Source: Thioclava dalianensis (GTDB taxonomy: Bacteria > Pseudomonadota > Alphaproteobacteria > Rhodobacterales > Rhodobacteraceae). Taken from it: DNA of 56,144 nucleotides. The DNA lies in NCBI RefSeq assembly GCF_000715505.1, contig NZ_JHEH01000021.1, positions 1 through 56,144 of the forward strand, in the 5' to 3' direction. The notes below the pieces were generated by a model. That model saw nothing but the letters and a program-made list of their open reading frames with translations. It searched no databases and was not told the DNA's origin. Below are positions 45,750-54,598 of this stretch, one piece after another. Each line of letters opens with the position of its first letter. Within the stretch, counting starts at the first letter, position 1. A program made the position numbers and the translations under genes.

Positions 45750-47621
45750 GTGTTTCACGTGAAACATTACGACGTCATCGTTATTGGCGGCGGTCACGCC
45801 GGAACCGAAGCGGCACATGCCGCGGCGCGGATGGGTGCTGCGACGGCTCTGGTCACCTTGCGGCTTGAAGCGCTGGGTGTGATGTCGTGCAATCCCGCGA
45901 TCGGCGGATTGGGCAAGGGGCATCTTGTGCGCGAGATCGATGCGCTGGATGGTGTGATGGGCGAGGCGGCCGACCGTTCGGGTATCCAGTTTCGCTTGCT
46001 CAATCGTCGGAAGGGTCCCGCCGTGCAGGGGCCGCGAACTCAAGCGGATCGCGCGCTCTATCGCGAGGCTATTGGTACGCTGACCGCGGCGCAGGATAAT
46101 CTTGATCTGATCGAAGGCGAAGTGGCTGATCTCAAGATTTCGGAAGGCCGCATTTCTGGCGTGATCCTAGCGGATGGCTCGGAGATTTCTGGTCGTACGG
46201 CCATTCTGACCTCTGGGACATTTCTGAACGGCGTCATGCATATTGGCGATCAGCGGAAATCGGGCGGTCGTATCGGCGATAAGCCATCGGTCGCGCTGGC
46301 GGACCGTCTTAAGGGCCTGGGCCTCCCGCTCGGGCGGTTGAAAACCGGCACACCGCCGCGCTTGGATGGGACGACAATCGATTGGGGCCGCCTTGATAGC
46401 CAGCCTGGCGACGATGATCCGACGATGTTTTCCTTCCTGAATACGCGTCCTTTCGTACGTCAGATTTCTTGCGGAATCACCCATACGAATTCGCAAACTC
46501 ATGATATTATTAGGGAAAACCTTGGACGTTCGGCTATGTATGGCGGTCATATCGAGGGGGTCGGTCCTCGCTATTGCCCGTCGATTGAGGATAAGGTGGT
46601 CCGGTTTGCCGATAAGGAATCGCATCAGATTTTCCTTGAGCCAGAGGGGCTTAACGACACTACGGTCTATCCAAATGGCATCTCGACATCGCTCCCGCAG
46701 GACGTGCAGGAAGCTTATGTCCACTCGATCATTGGTCTTGAGGCAGCACGTATTTTGCAGCCGGGCTATGCGATCGAGTACGACTATGTCGATCCGCGCG
46801 CTTTGGACCTGACGCTTCAGCTTCGCGATCTTCCGGGCTTGTATCTTGCCGGGCAGATCAACGGGACGACGGGCTATGAAGAGGCGGCGGCGCAAGGTCT
46901 CGCCGCAGGTTTGAATGCGGCGGCTGCAGCGAAGTCGCTTGATCCGGTCCACTTCAGTCGAACCGATAGCTATATCGGGGTGATGATTGATGATCTGGTG
47001 ACGCGCGGCGTGACCGAGCCTTATCGCATGTTCACCTCACGCGCGGAATTCCGGCTATCTCTGCGTGCCGATAATGCGGATCAGCGTCTGACGCCGATGG
47101 GGCTTGGTCTTGGCTGTGTCAGTGAAACGCGTCGGGCGTGCTTTGAGGAAAAGATGGAGGCTTTGGAATCGGGGCGCAAGTTGATGGAGGGGATCACCCT
47201 GAGTTCGACGCAGGCGCGCGCGAAAGGTTTTCATATCAATCAAGATGGATCGCGCCGCAGCCTATTGCAGCTTTTGTCCTTCCCGGACATCACGATGGGT
47301 GCATTGCAAAAGGCGTTCCCCGAGATCGCCGGTATTCCAAATGATATCGGGGATCAGCTCGCAAGAGATGCGCTCTATGCCAATTACACCGCCCGACAAG
47401 AGCGCGATGCTGAGTCGATCAAACGCGATGAGGGTTGGGCGCTCCCGGCTGATTTCGATTATGATGGCTTGATCGGTTTGTCGAACGAGCTGAAGGGAAA
47501 GCTGAAAGCAGCACGGCCTCAGACGCTGGGGCAGGCGGCGCGGGTGGATGGCGTAACTCCAGCCGGGTTGACGCTGCTCCTTGCGAAATTGCGCCAGATC
47601 AAGAAGGCTAAAGTTGCATGA
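45750..47621 (+). CDS. mnmG: tRNA uridine-5-carboxymethylaminomethyl(34) synthesis enzyme MnmG (GidA)
   Basis: A 623-residue FAD enzyme, partner of MnmE. FAD motif [21 protein letters not shown] is near the N-terminus; [22 protein letters not shown], the two Cys-containing GSTFLNG-like and GRIGDKPS regions, and the C-terminal helical domain binding MnmE are present. A parS site is superimposed on the start: GTG at 45750 (MFHVKHYDV) or GTG at 45759 (MKHYDV) are both in it. The second has AGGAG at optimal spacing, the first is the longer form. Its stop overlaps rsmG (ATGA). Confidence 0.97.
   Translation: MFHVKHYDVIVIGGGHAGTEAAHAAARMGAATALVTLRLEALGVMSCNPAIGGLGKGHLVREIDALDGVMGEAADRSGIQFRLLNRRKGPAVQGPRTQADRALYREAIGTLTAAQDNLDLIEGEVADLKISEGRISGVILADGSEISGRTAILTSGTFLNGVMHIGDQRKSGGRIGDKPSVALADRLKGLGLPLGRLKTGTPPRLDGTTIDWGRLDSQPGDDDPTMFSFLNTRPFVRQISCGITHTNSQTHDIIRENLGRSAMYGGHIEGVGPRYCPSIEDKVVRFADKESHQIFLEPEGLNDTTVYPNGISTSLPQDVQEAYVHSIIGLEAARILQPGYAIEYDYVDPRALDLTLQLRDLPGLYLAGQINGTTGYEEAAAQGLAAGLNAAAAAKSLDPVHFSRTDSYIGVMIDDLVTRGVTEPYRMFTSRAEFRLSLRADNADQRLTPMGLGLGCVSETRRACFEEKMEALESGRKLMEGITLSSTQARAKGFHINQDGSRRSLLQLLSFPDITMGALQKAFPEIAGIPNDIGDQLARDALYANYTARQERDAESIKRDEGWALPADFDYDGLIGLSNELKGKLKAARPQTLGQAARVDGVTPAGLTLLLAKLRQIKKAKVA
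45751..45766. promoter_or_regulatory. parS: parS centromere site over the mnmG start
   Basis: TGTTTCACGTGAAACA, a perfect 16-bp palindrome equal to the universal chromosomal parS consensus bound by ParB. It overlaps the mnmG initiation codon(s), encoding FHVKH, so the N-terminal residues are dictated by the site. About 3.4 kb from the origin and 3.3 kb from parB. Confidence 0.95.
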
Positions 47622-48244
47622 GCCGTTCGGAAGCGGTTTTTGCAGAGCGATTCGATGTTTCACGTGAAACATTAGAGCGCCTCTCAAACCTCGAAGCGCT
47701 GATCAAAAAGTGGAATCCGACGATCAATCTCGTCGCGCGCTCGACGCTGACAGATATCTGGTCACGGCATTTCGCGGATTCGGCTCAGATATTCTCCTTT
47801 GCTCCCGAAAATTCGGATCACTGGGCAGATTTCGGGGCGGGTGGCGGTTTCCCCGGATTGGTTGTCGCGATATTGGCCTTGGAAACCCGGCCCGAGCTTC
47901 AGATCTCACTCGTCGAATCGGATCTGCGCAAGTCGGCCTTTCTTGGAACGGCTATCCGTGACCTTGGTCTCTCAGCGCGTGTAATGGCCGAGCGCATCGA
48001 AGACATCGCACCGCTTGACTGTGACGTTCTGAGCGCACGGGCTTTGGCACCTTTGCCAAAGTTACTTGGGTTTTCTGAAGGTCACCTGCGAGAGGATGGC
48101 GTGGCGCTGTTTCCAAAAGGGGCGCGTTGGCAAGAAGAGGTTGCGAGCGCCCGGGAAAACTGGTCCTTTGACATCGAGAGCTGGCCGAGCCAGGTCGATC
48201 CGAATGGCAAAATCCTTAAAATTACCGGAGTACGGCGTGTCTGA
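47618..48244 (+). CDS. rsmG: 16S rRNA (guanine-527-N7) methyltransferase RsmG (GidB)
   Basis: A 208-residue SAM enzyme methylating G527 of 16S rRNA; loss gives low-level streptomycin resistance. Key elements are [23 protein letters not shown], the SAM loop [17 protein letters not shown], the [11 protein letters not shown] strand, and [13 protein letters not shown] parS site lies in codons 13-18 (DVSRET). Overlaps mnmG at its start and parA at its end by 8 nt. Confidence 0.96.
   Translation: MSRSEAVFAERFDVSRETLERLSNLEALIKKWNPTINLVARSTLTDIWSRHFADSAQIFSFAPENSDHWADFGAGGGFPGLVVAILALETRPELQISLVESDLRKSAFLGTAIRDLGLSARVMAERIEDIAPLDCDVLSARALAPLPKLLGFSEGHLREDGVALFPKGARWQEEVASARENWSFDIESWPSQVDPNGKILKITGVRRV
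47656..47671. promoter_or_regulatory. parS: parS centromere site inside rsmG
   Basis: A second perfect TGTTTCACGTGAAACA, within the coding sequence of rsmG (encoding DVSRET), 1.9 kb from the first and 0.6 kb before parA. ParB bound here nucleates spreading that compacts the origin region. Confidence 0.95.
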
Positions 48245-49052
48245 TCCGATTCGCGCGAATGAAGCCAGAATTATTACCATCGCCAATCAGAAGGGCGGGG
48301 TCGGGAAAACGACGACTGCGATTAATCTCGCCGCCGCATTGGCTGAAGCGGGTGAAAAAGTTCTCCTGATCGATCTCGATCCGCAGGGGAACGCCTCGAC
48401 TGGCTTGGGGATCGAAGCGGATGATCGCGACGTCAGCACATATGAATTGCTGTTGGAGGATGCGCCGATCGGTTCGGTCGTTCGTGCCACAGAGGTCGAA
48501 AATCTGTTCTTGTGCCCGGCAACGACAGATCTTTCCTCGGCTGATATGGAACTCGTTTCGACCGAAAAGCGCAGCTTTCTTCTGCATGATGCCCTACGAC
48601 ATACAGACATAGACAACTTTGAGTTCACCTATATCTTGATTGATTGCCCGCCATCTCTCAGCCTTTTGACGGTGAATGCGATGGTGGCTGCGCATTCCGT
48701 ATTGGTGCCGCTTCAGGCTGAGTTTTTTGCCCTTGAGGGTCTTTCGCAACTGATGCTGACGATCCGCGAGATCCGGCAAAGTGCGAACAGGTCTTTGCGG
48801 ATCGAAGGGATTGTTTTGACCATGTATGATGTACGCAACAACCTGTCTCAGCAGGTCGAAGCGGATGCGCGCAATACACTGGGCGAGCTTGTTTTCCGGA
48901 CGATGATCCCTCGAAATGTGCGGATATCCGAGGCCCCGTCTTACGCGCAGCCGGTTCTGAGCTATGATGGAAGTTCGCGCGGCGCCGTGGCCTATCGCGC
49001 GTTGGCGCAGGAGTTGGTCGCGCGCCACAAGGCCGCGAAAAAGGGAGCCTAG
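48237..49052 (+). CDS. parA: Chromosome-partitioning ATPase ParA (Soj)
   Basis: A 271-residue deviant Walker ATPase that moves ParB-parS complexes during segregation. The signature KGGVGKTT (Lys19 and Lys24 from the GTG start) gives the ATP sandwich dimer; [16 protein letters not shown] and [18 protein letters not shown] follow, and [18 protein letters not shown] is typical of chromosomal ParA. The GTG at 48237 has GGAG 8 nt upstream and overlaps rsmG by 8 nt; longer in-frame forms lie inside rsmG. Confidence 0.95.
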   Translation: MSDPIRANEARIITIANQKGGVGKTTTAINLAAALAEAGEKVLLIDLDPQGNASTGLGIEADDRDVSTYELLLEDAPIGSVVRATEVENLFLCPATTDLSSADMELVSTEKRSFLLHDALRHTDIDNFEFTYILIDCPPSLSLLTVNAMVAAHSVLVPLQAEFFALEGLSQLMLTIREIRQSANRSLRIEGIVLTMYDVRNNLSQQVEADARNTLGELVFRTMIPRNVRISEAPSYAQPVLSYDGSSRGAVAYRALAQELVARHKAAKKGA

Positions 49053-49055
49053 TCG

Positions 49056-49943
49056 ATGGCAGAAAAACGAAATGAGCGCCGTGGGCTCGGTCGTGGTTTA
49101 TCCGCTTTGATGGCGGATGTGGATTTGACTCCTGCGAGCGAAGAAGAAGCGCCGCGCCGCGCCGAGCAATTCATTCCCATTGAGCGGCTGGAGCCCAATC
49201 CTGATCAGCCCCGGCGTGATTTTGAACCCGGTGCGCTGGAGGAACTCTCAGCTTCGATCCGGGAAAAAGGCGTGATCCAACCGCTGATCGTGCGCGCCCA
49301 TCCCAAAAAGCCGGATCATTTCGAGATCGTGGCGGGGGAGCGTCGCTGGCGGGCGGCACAAATGGCGCAGCTTCACGAACTTCCTGTTATCGTTCGTGTT
49401 TTTGATGACACTGAGGTGCTTGAAGTTGCGATCATTGAGAATATTCAGCGTGCTGAGCTGAACCCTCTCGAAGAAGCGCAGGCCTATCGTCAGTTGATGG
49501 AGCGGTTTGGGCATACGCAAGAAAAGCTGGCCGAGGCTTTGTCGAAAAGTCGCAGCCATATTGCCAATTTGATGCGGCTTTTGCAGCTTCCTGACGAGGT
49601 GCGTGAGTATTTGCGCGAAGGCAAGCTGTCGGCGGGACACGCTCGAGCGATGATCACGGCGAGTGATCCGGTGGCGCTCGCGCGTCAGGCTGTCGCGAAA
49701 TCGCTTTCGGTGCGCGATGTCGAGCGTTTGGCCAAGAAGCCGAGCGAGAAGGCAGAACGCGCGCCGCGTCCTAAACCCCAGAAAGATGCGGATACGCGGG
49801 CGCTTGAGAGCGATCTGTCCGCGACGATTGGCATGAAAGTTGCAATCGATCACAGCGATCAGGGCTCAGGCAAGGTTTCTATCGCCTATTCCGATCTCGA
49901 TGAGCTTGATCGCTTGTGCCAGCTGTTGAGCGGCGGGCGATAA
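49056..49943 (+). CDS. parB: Chromosome-partitioning protein ParB (Spo0J)
   Basis: A 295-residue CTP-dependent DNA clamp that loads at parS and slides outward. The N-terminal RRGLGRGLSALM motif contacts ParA; NPDQPRRDF and GERRWRAAQM (Gly94 on) form the CTP-binding fold; the helix-turn-helix that reads parS is near KLAEALSKSRSHIANLMRLLQLP; and the C-terminal dimerisation domain ends the protein. parA lies 3 nt upstream. The gene ends exactly where the convergent DUF454 gene ends, without a terminator between. Confidence 0.96.
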   Translation: MAEKRNERRGLGRGLSALMADVDLTPASEEEAPRRAEQFIPIERLEPNPDQPRRDFEPGALEELSASIREKGVIQPLIVRAHPKKPDHFEIVAGERRWRAAQMAQLHELPVIVRVFDDTEVLEVAIIENIQRAELNPLEEAQAYRQLMERFGHTQEKLAEALSKSRSHIANLMRLLQLPDEVREYLREGKLSAGHARAMITASDPVALARQAVAKSLSVRDVERLAKKPSEKAERAPRPKPQKDADTRALESDLSATIGMKVAIDHSDQGSGKVSIAYSDLDELDRLCQLLSGGR

Positions 49944-50297
49944 CTAGCTGTTCGGTCGGCTCCAGATGAAAATCGAAACCGCGATCAGCGTAACGGCCTG
50001 AATTGCCAGCAGGGTAGGGCGCAGCCCAATCGCCAGAGAAATTGAAAATGCGGCGACAATAGAGACTGTCGCCGCGATTTTCGCGCGTTTTGAGATCGCG
50101 CGGTGCTGTTGCCAGTCCTGGATTGCGGGGCCGAACCTTGGGTGATTGATCAGCCAGCCGTGCAGGCGCTCCGATGATTTCGCGAAGCAGAACGTCGCGA
50201 GCAGCATCAGGGGCACTGTCGGCAAGAGCGGTAGAAATGCGCCGATGATGCCGATCGCGAAAGAGAGGCATCCAAGACAGAGCCATAGGACGCGCAT
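49944..50297 (-). CDS. DUF454 (YbaN-like) inner-membrane protein
   Basis: A 117-residue membrane protein with three or four hydrophobic helices (about 3-28, 28-42, 72-92, 95-112). The DUF454 signature is FLPLLPTVPLMLLATFCFAKSSERLHGWLINHPRFGPAIQDW. Function of this widespread family is not known to me. Its ATG shares a nucleotide with the hemW stop, so it is the last gene of the rph-rdgB-hemW unit. It abuts parB tail to tail. Confidence 0.88.
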   Translation of the reverse strand: MRVLWLCLGCLSFAIGIIGAFLPLLPTVPLMLLATFCFAKSSERLHGWLINHPRFGPAIQDWQQHRAISKRAKIAATVSIVAAFSISLAIGLRPTLLAIQAVTLIAVSIFIWSRPNS

Positions 50298-51454
50298 CAG
50301 GGAAGAAGCTCTCGAATGATCGCATTCAGGACGGGGCGACCCTCTTTTGTCGCGCGGATTCGATCCTGTTCCTGCGTGATCATGCCTAAATCTTCCAAAT
50401 GGGACAGAGCAGAGGGAGAAAGCGGTTGCCCTGAGATCTGCACGTACCGCTCCGCATCCAGGCCCTCGGTCAGGCGCATCGAGAATAAAAGATACTCGAT
50501 CGCCTGCTCAGTGTCATCAAGCGCCTCGCGGCTTAGCTCGCCCGATCCGGTCCGTGCGACCTGGTCGAGCCAAGCCGCCGGTGCTTTGGCCGTGTCGGTG
50601 GCAAAGCGCCGCCCATTTTGCGTGATCCGCCCATGTGCCCCAGGACCGATGCCCAGATAATCTCCGTAGCGCCAATAGATCAGATTGTGACGGCTCTCCG
50701 ATCCGGGCCTTGCGTGGTTTGAGACCTCATAGGCAGGGAGCCCGTGACTTTCACAAACTTCCTGCGTGATTAGATACATATCCGCCGCAGAGTCATCGAC
50801 GGGCAGGCCGCGCAGCTGGCCCATGTCGTGGCGGGCGCCAAAGACCGTGCCGGGTTCGATGGTCAACTGATAGAGCGAGAGGTGATCGGCGGCCATTGTC
50901 AGCGCCTCTGACAGCTCCCGGCGCCAATCGTCGGGGGTCTGATGCTGACGGGCATAGATCAGATCGAAGCTCACCCGCTCAAACGTGTCTCTCGCGATGT
51001 CGAACGCGCGCTGTCCTTCTGCGACGGAGTGCATGCGGCCAAGACGACGAAGGTCGTCATCGTTCAGCGCCTGCATGCCCATCGACACGCGGTTCACTCC
51101 AGCGTCAAAAAAGGCTCTAAACCGCCCGGATTCGATACTTGTGGGGTTCGCCTCGAGGGTAATTTCGGGATCATTCACCATCGGCCAGGTCTGGCGGACT
51201 TTCGTCAAGATCGCGCCGACCAGATCAGGATCCATCAGGGAGGGCGTGCCGCCGCCGAAGAAAACGGTGTTGAGCGTGCGTCCCTGAGTCTCACGGCCCA
51301 GCCGGTCGATCTCGGAGAGATAGGCGTTCGCCCATTGGGTTTGATCGATTTGGGTCGAGACATGCGAATTGAAGTCGCAATAGGGGCATTTCGCCGCGCA
51401 AAATGGCCAGTGGATATAAAGGCCAAAGCCGCCGTTGCGCCAATCCTCGGTCAT
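50297..51454 (-). CDS. hemW: Radical SAM heme chaperone HemW
   Basis: A 385-residue radical SAM protein. The cluster motif is C-x3-C-x2-C at Cys19, Cys23 and Cys26 (FCAAKCPYCDFNSH), after the conserved GLYIHWPF. VFFGGGTPSL, ITLEANPTSIESGRFRAFFDAGVNRVSMGMQALND and a C-terminal winged-helix region are typical. HemW is distinguished from true oxygen-independent coproporphyrinogen oxidase HemN by its shorter length and lack of the extra N-terminal Cys. Likely a heme-insertion chaperone, though often annotated as a CPO-like protein. Confidence 0.92.
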   Translation of the reverse strand: MTEDWRNGGFGLYIHWPFCAAKCPYCDFNSHVSTQIDQTQWANAYLSEIDRLGRETQGRTLNTVFFGGGTPSLMDPDLVGAILTKVRQTWPMVNDPEITLEANPTSIESGRFRAFFDAGVNRVSMGMQALNDDDLRRLGRMHSVAEGQRAFDIARDTFERVSFDLIYARQHQTPDDWRRELSEALTMAADHLSLYQLTIEPGTVFGARHDMGQLRGLPVDDSAADMYLITQEVCESHGLPAYEVSNHARPGSESRHNLIYWRYGDYLGIGPGAHGRITQNGRRFATDTAKAPAAWLDQVARTGSGELSREALDDTEQAIEYLLFSMRLTEGLDAERYVQISGQPLSPSALSHLEDLGMITQEQDRIRATKEGRPVLNAIIRELLP

Positions 51455-51472
51455 GTTTGGCCCGGGCGCATC

Positions 51473-52081
51473 TCAGACCTCAAAGATGGTGACGAGCTGG
51501 CGGAACGCGTCGGCACGGTGAGAAATGCGGTTCTTTTCCGCCGGATCCATTTCCGCAAAGGTGATGTCATACCCATCGGGCTGAAACATCGGGTCATAGC
51601 CGTGACCAAGCGCGCCACGCATCGGCCAGACGATCTGACCTTCGACCTTGCCCGCAAACACCTCGTCATGACCATCAGGCCAAGCCAGCACGAGGGTCGA
51701 GCGAAACCGGGCCACGCGCGGGGCAGGGGCGTCGATATCCTCACAGGCATTCCAGGTTTTGGTCATCGCCATGGTGAAATCGCGGCCTTGCGGGGTCGTC
51801 GCCCAATCGGCGGTGTAGACGCCGGGCGCGCCGTTCAGACAGTCGACTTCGATACCGGAATCATCAGCCAGCGCCGGCAGACCCGTGGCCTTGGCCGCTG
51901 CATGCGCCTTGATCCGGGCGTTCCCGACAAAAGTGCTCTCGGTCTCTTCGGGCTCCGGGAGATTCATCTCTTTGGCGCCGACAATATCGATGCCGAACGG
52001 CGCGAGAAGCGCTGCGATCTCTTCGAGCTTGCCCGCATTATGGGTCGCGACGAGCAGCTTTTTGTCGGTGAACAGTCTCAT
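51473..52081 (-). CDS. rdgB: Non-canonical purine NTP pyrophosphatase RdgB (HAM1)
   Basis: A 202-residue enzyme hydrolysing dITP, XTP and related non-canonical nucleotides to monophosphates. Family motifs: [14 protein letters not shown] (8-21), [38 protein letters not shown] and [19 protein letters not shown] near the C-terminus. Overlaps rph by 4 nt, an arrangement widespread in bacteria. Confidence 0.96.
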   Translation of the reverse strand: MRLFTDKKLLVATHNAGKLEEIAALLAPFGIDIVGAKEMNLPEPEETESTFVGNARIKAHAAAKATGLPALADDSGIEVDCLNGAPGVYTADWATTPQGRDFTMAMTKTWNACEDIDAPAPRVARFRSTLVLAWPDGHDEVFAGKVEGQIVWPMRGALGHGYDPMFQPDGYDITFAEMDPAEKNRISHRADAFRQLVTIFEV

Positions 52082-52791
52082 GCGATTGCGGCTTTCTGAG
52101 CCTCGACGAGCTGGGCGACGCCTGCTTCGGCGAGATCCATCAGCTTGTTCATCTGCTCGCGCGAGAAAGTTGCGCCCTCGGCGGACATCTGGACCTCAAT
52201 GATCTTGCCGCGCCCGGTCATGATGAAATTGCCATCGGTTCCGGCTTCGCTATCCTCGGCATAGTCGAGATCGGCGACCGGTTGACCGGCATAGATCCCG
52301 CAGCTGATCGCGGCGACATGGTCGGGCAGAGGATCTGACAGGCAAGCCCCTGATTTCATGAGTTTATTGCAGGCAAGGCGCAGCGCGACCCAGCCGCCGG
52401 TGATCGAGGCACAGCGGGTGCCGCCATCGGCTTGAAGCACGTCGCAATCGACGACGATCTGGCGCTCTCCCAAGGCGGAGCGGTCGACGCCTGCGCGCAG
52501 GGCGCGGCCGATCAGACGCTGGATCTCAACCGTGCGGCCGCCTTGTTTGCCCGAGGCCGCCTCGCGGCGGTTGCGGGTGTTCGTGGCGCGCGGCAACATA
52601 CCGTATTCTGCGGTCACCCATCCGAGCCCCGAGCCCTTCAGGAAGGACGGCGCGCGGTCTTCTATGGTCGCGGTGCACAGGACATGGGTGTCGCCCATCT
52701 TGATCAGGCAAGAGCCTTCGGCATGTTTCGTGACGCCCGTTTCGATTGAAATCGTGCGAAGGTCGCTTAAATCTCTGCCGGAAGGCCGCAT
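52078..52791 (-). CDS. rph: Ribonuclease PH
   Basis: A 237-residue phosphorolytic 3'-5' exoribonuclease trimming tRNA precursors. [11 protein letters not shown] at the N-terminus, [26 protein letters not shown] and [18 protein letters not shown] binding phosphate and RNA, and [25 protein letters not shown] with the conserved Asp residues are all present. Length is standard. First gene of the leftward rph-rdgB-hemW-DUF454 unit, divergent from hrcA. Confidence 0.97.
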   Translation of the reverse strand: MRPSGRDLSDLRTISIETGVTKHAEGSCLIKMGDTHVLCTATIEDRAPSFLKGSGLGWVTAEYGMLPRATNTRNRREAASGKQGGRTVEIQRLIGRALRAGVDRSALGERQIVVDCDVLQADGGTRCASITGGWVALRLACNKLMKSGACLSDPLPDHVAAISCGIYAGQPVADLDYAEDSEAGTDGNFIMTGRGKIIEVQMSAEGATFSREQMNKLMDLAEAGVAQLVEAQKAAIA

Positions 52792-52863
52792 ACGTAGATC
52801 CTCTTTGCTGATATGTGCTCATTTGAGCCGCACAGGGCGATGATGCAACCCCTCAAACCGAGA

Positions 52864-52893
52864 TTGACCTTCCCCTTCACGCAGCTTTAACTC
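52864..52893 (+). promoter_or_regulatory. Possible hrcA promoter
   Basis: TTGACC (52864-52869), 18-nt spacer, TAACTC (52888-52893). The predicted start is about 12 nt before the ATG, leaving room for the GAGGTGGG site. The -10 is weak. No CIRCE inverted repeat is visible nearby. Confidence 0.35.
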
Positions 52894-52911
52894 AGGTAGA
52901 GGTGGGTTTAG

Positions 52912-53973
52912 ATGGCGGATAAGACAGAAATTCTTTCAGAAATGAATGATCGCTCGCGGGAGGTTTTCCGGCGGGTTGTTGAGGGCTACCTGAATTCCGG
53001 CGACCCCATCGGATCGCGCACGCTGACGCGGCAGATGAGCGAAAAGCTTTCGGCGGCGACCATTCGCAACGTGATGCAGGATCTGGAATATCTCGGGCTT
53101 CTCGACAGTCCACATGCCTCGGCGGGGCGCATCCCAACGCAGATGGGGCTGCGGATGTTTGTCGACGGGGTGATGGAGATCAGCCATATCGGCAATGAGG
53201 ACCGCGCAGCGCTTGATGCGACGATGGGGGCGAATTCCGGCAATGTAGGGTCTATTCTAGACCGTGTGTCTAGCGCTTTGTCGGGCATGACCCATGGCGC
53301 AAGCCTGGTTCTTGCGCCCAAGCAGGAAGCGCCGATCCGTCATATCGAGTTTGTCTCACTGGCACCTGACCGCGCCTTGGTGGTGTTGGTCTTTGCCGAT
53401 GGGCAAGTGGAGAACCGGGTGTTCACGCCGCCGATCGGTCAAACGCCCTCCTCGATGCGCGAGGCTGCGAATTTTCTCAACGCGATGGCGGAGGGACGGA
53501 CGCTCTCGGAGCTCGGGGCCCATATTCAGCATCAGATTGCCAATCGGCGGCAAGAGATCGACACGTTGGCCGCCGCGCTGATCGATAGCGGTCTTGCCGC
53601 ATGGGAGGACAAAGGCGAGCGCACCGAGCGTTTGATCGTGCGTGGGCGTGCGAACCTTTTGGATTCGGAGGATGACCTCGATCGGATTCGCAGCTTGTTT
53701 GACGATCTGGAGCGCAAGCGCGATATCGCCGAATTCCTCAATCTGGCCGAAGATGGCGAGGGTGTGCGCATTTTTATTGGCTCAGAGAACAAACTTTTCT
53801 CGCTTTCGGGTTCCTCTTTGGTTGTCTCTCCTTATATGAACGCTGACCGAAAGATCATCGGAGCGGTGGGTGTGATCGGGCCGACGCGGCTCAACTACGG
53901 ACGGATCGTGCCCATCGTTGATTACACAGCGCAACTGGTCGGGCGGATGATTTCCGGCCAGAGCAAGGGATAA
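52912..53973 (+). CDS. hrcA: Heat-inducible transcription repressor HrcA
   Basis: A 353-residue repressor of chaperone genes that binds CIRCE operators and is kept active by GroEL. The N-terminal winged helix contains VVEGYLNSGDPIGSRTLT and SAATIRNVMQDLEYLGLLDSPHASAGRIPT; a GAF-like domain and dimerisation region follow, ending MSPY-like VVSPYMNADRKIIGAVGVIGPTRLNYGRIVP. Length is normal. A GAGGTGGG site precedes the ATG at 52912; an in-frame ATG at residue 11 is possible. grpE follows 6 nt later, the usual pairing. Confidence 0.95.
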   Translation: MADKTEILSEMNDRSREVFRRVVEGYLNSGDPIGSRTLTRQMSEKLSAATIRNVMQDLEYLGLLDSPHASAGRIPTQMGLRMFVDGVMEISHIGNEDRAALDATMGANSGNVGSILDRVSSALSGMTHGASLVLAPKQEAPIRHIEFVSLAPDRALVVLVFADGQVENRVFTPPIGQTPSSMREAANFLNAMAEGRTLSELGAHIQHQIANRRQEIDTLAAALIDSGLAAWEDKGERTERLIVRGRANLLDSEDDLDRIRSLFDDLERKRDIAEFLNLAEDGEGVRIFIGSENKLFSLSGSSLVVSPYMNADRKIIGAVGVIGPTRLNYGRIVPIVDYTAQLVGRMISGQSKG

Positions 53974-53979
53974 GAAGGC

Positions 53980-54528
53980 ATGAGCGAGAAGAAAGACGAG
54001 ATTGCCGAAGATCAGGCCGAAATGAACGAGGCATTCGAGGACATCATGGCCGAGGAGGTCGATGAGCTGGAGGCATTGCGCGCTGAGCGTGACGACATGC
54101 GCGACCGGTTCATGCGGGCCCTCGCGGATGCCGAGAATGCCCGCAAACGCGCCGATAAGGAGCGTCAGGAAGCATCGAATTACGGCGGCACCCGGCTGGC
54201 CCGTGACATGTTGCCGGTGTTTGACGCGCTGCAGCGGGCGCTGGACGCGGTCACCGAAGAGCAACGGGCGCAGAATGGCGCCTTGATCGACGGGATCGAG
54301 CTGACCCAGCGCGAGCTGATCAACGTGTTTTCGCGTCATGGCATCACGACGCTGGCGCCAGAGGTTGGCGAACGATTCGATCCTCAGCTCCACGAGGCGA
54401 TGTTCGAGGCGCCGGTTCAGGGGACCAAGGCGGGCGATATCATCCAGATCATGGAGCACGGCTTCATGATCCATGACCGGTTGCTGCGCCCCGCCAAGGT
54501 GGGCGTCAGTTCTATGCCGAAATCCTGA
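53980..54528 (+). CDS. grpE: Nucleotide exchange factor GrpE
   Basis: A 182-residue DnaK co-chaperone that exchanges ADP for ATP. A long acidic coiled-coil N-terminus (about 1-75, with EVDELEALRAERDDMRDRFMRALADAENARKRAD) leads to the beta-wing domain, where GERFDPQLHEAMFEAP and GDIIQIMEHGFMIHDRLLRPAKVGVS are family signatures. Placed 6 nt after hrcA. It is followed by hairpin-rich DNA before mutS. Confidence 0.96.
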   Translation: MSEKKDEIAEDQAEMNEAFEDIMAEEVDELEALRAERDDMRDRFMRALADAENARKRADKERQEASNYGGTRLARDMLPVFDALQRALDAVTEEQRAQNGALIDGIELTQRELINVFSRHGITTLAPEVGERFDPQLHEAMFEAPVQGTKAGDIIQIMEHGFMIHDRLLRPAKVGVSSMPKS

Positions 54529-54539
54529 GATCAGGGAGC

Positions 54540-54598
54540 GGGGGCTCTGCCCCCACTGACACGCCATAGGGCGTGTCAGCTCCTCCGGGATATTTTCG
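54540..54598. repeat. Hairpin-rich intergenic element between grpE and mutS
   Basis: Two adjacent hairpins: GGGGGC/GCCCCC with a TCT loop (54540-54554) and CTGACACGCC/GGCGTGTCAG with an ATAG loop (54556-54579), followed by CTCCTCCGGGATATTTTCGTC. Strings like CTCCGG..GATATTTT..CAAGA recur at gene ends in Rhodobacterales, so this looks like a dispersed intergenic repeat that also terminates the convergent hrcA-grpE and mutS transcripts. Confidence 0.6.

Noticed and set aside
50942-52099. A 385-codon + strand frame opposite hemW and rdgB.
   Set aside because: Spans two real genes and their gap; no motif.
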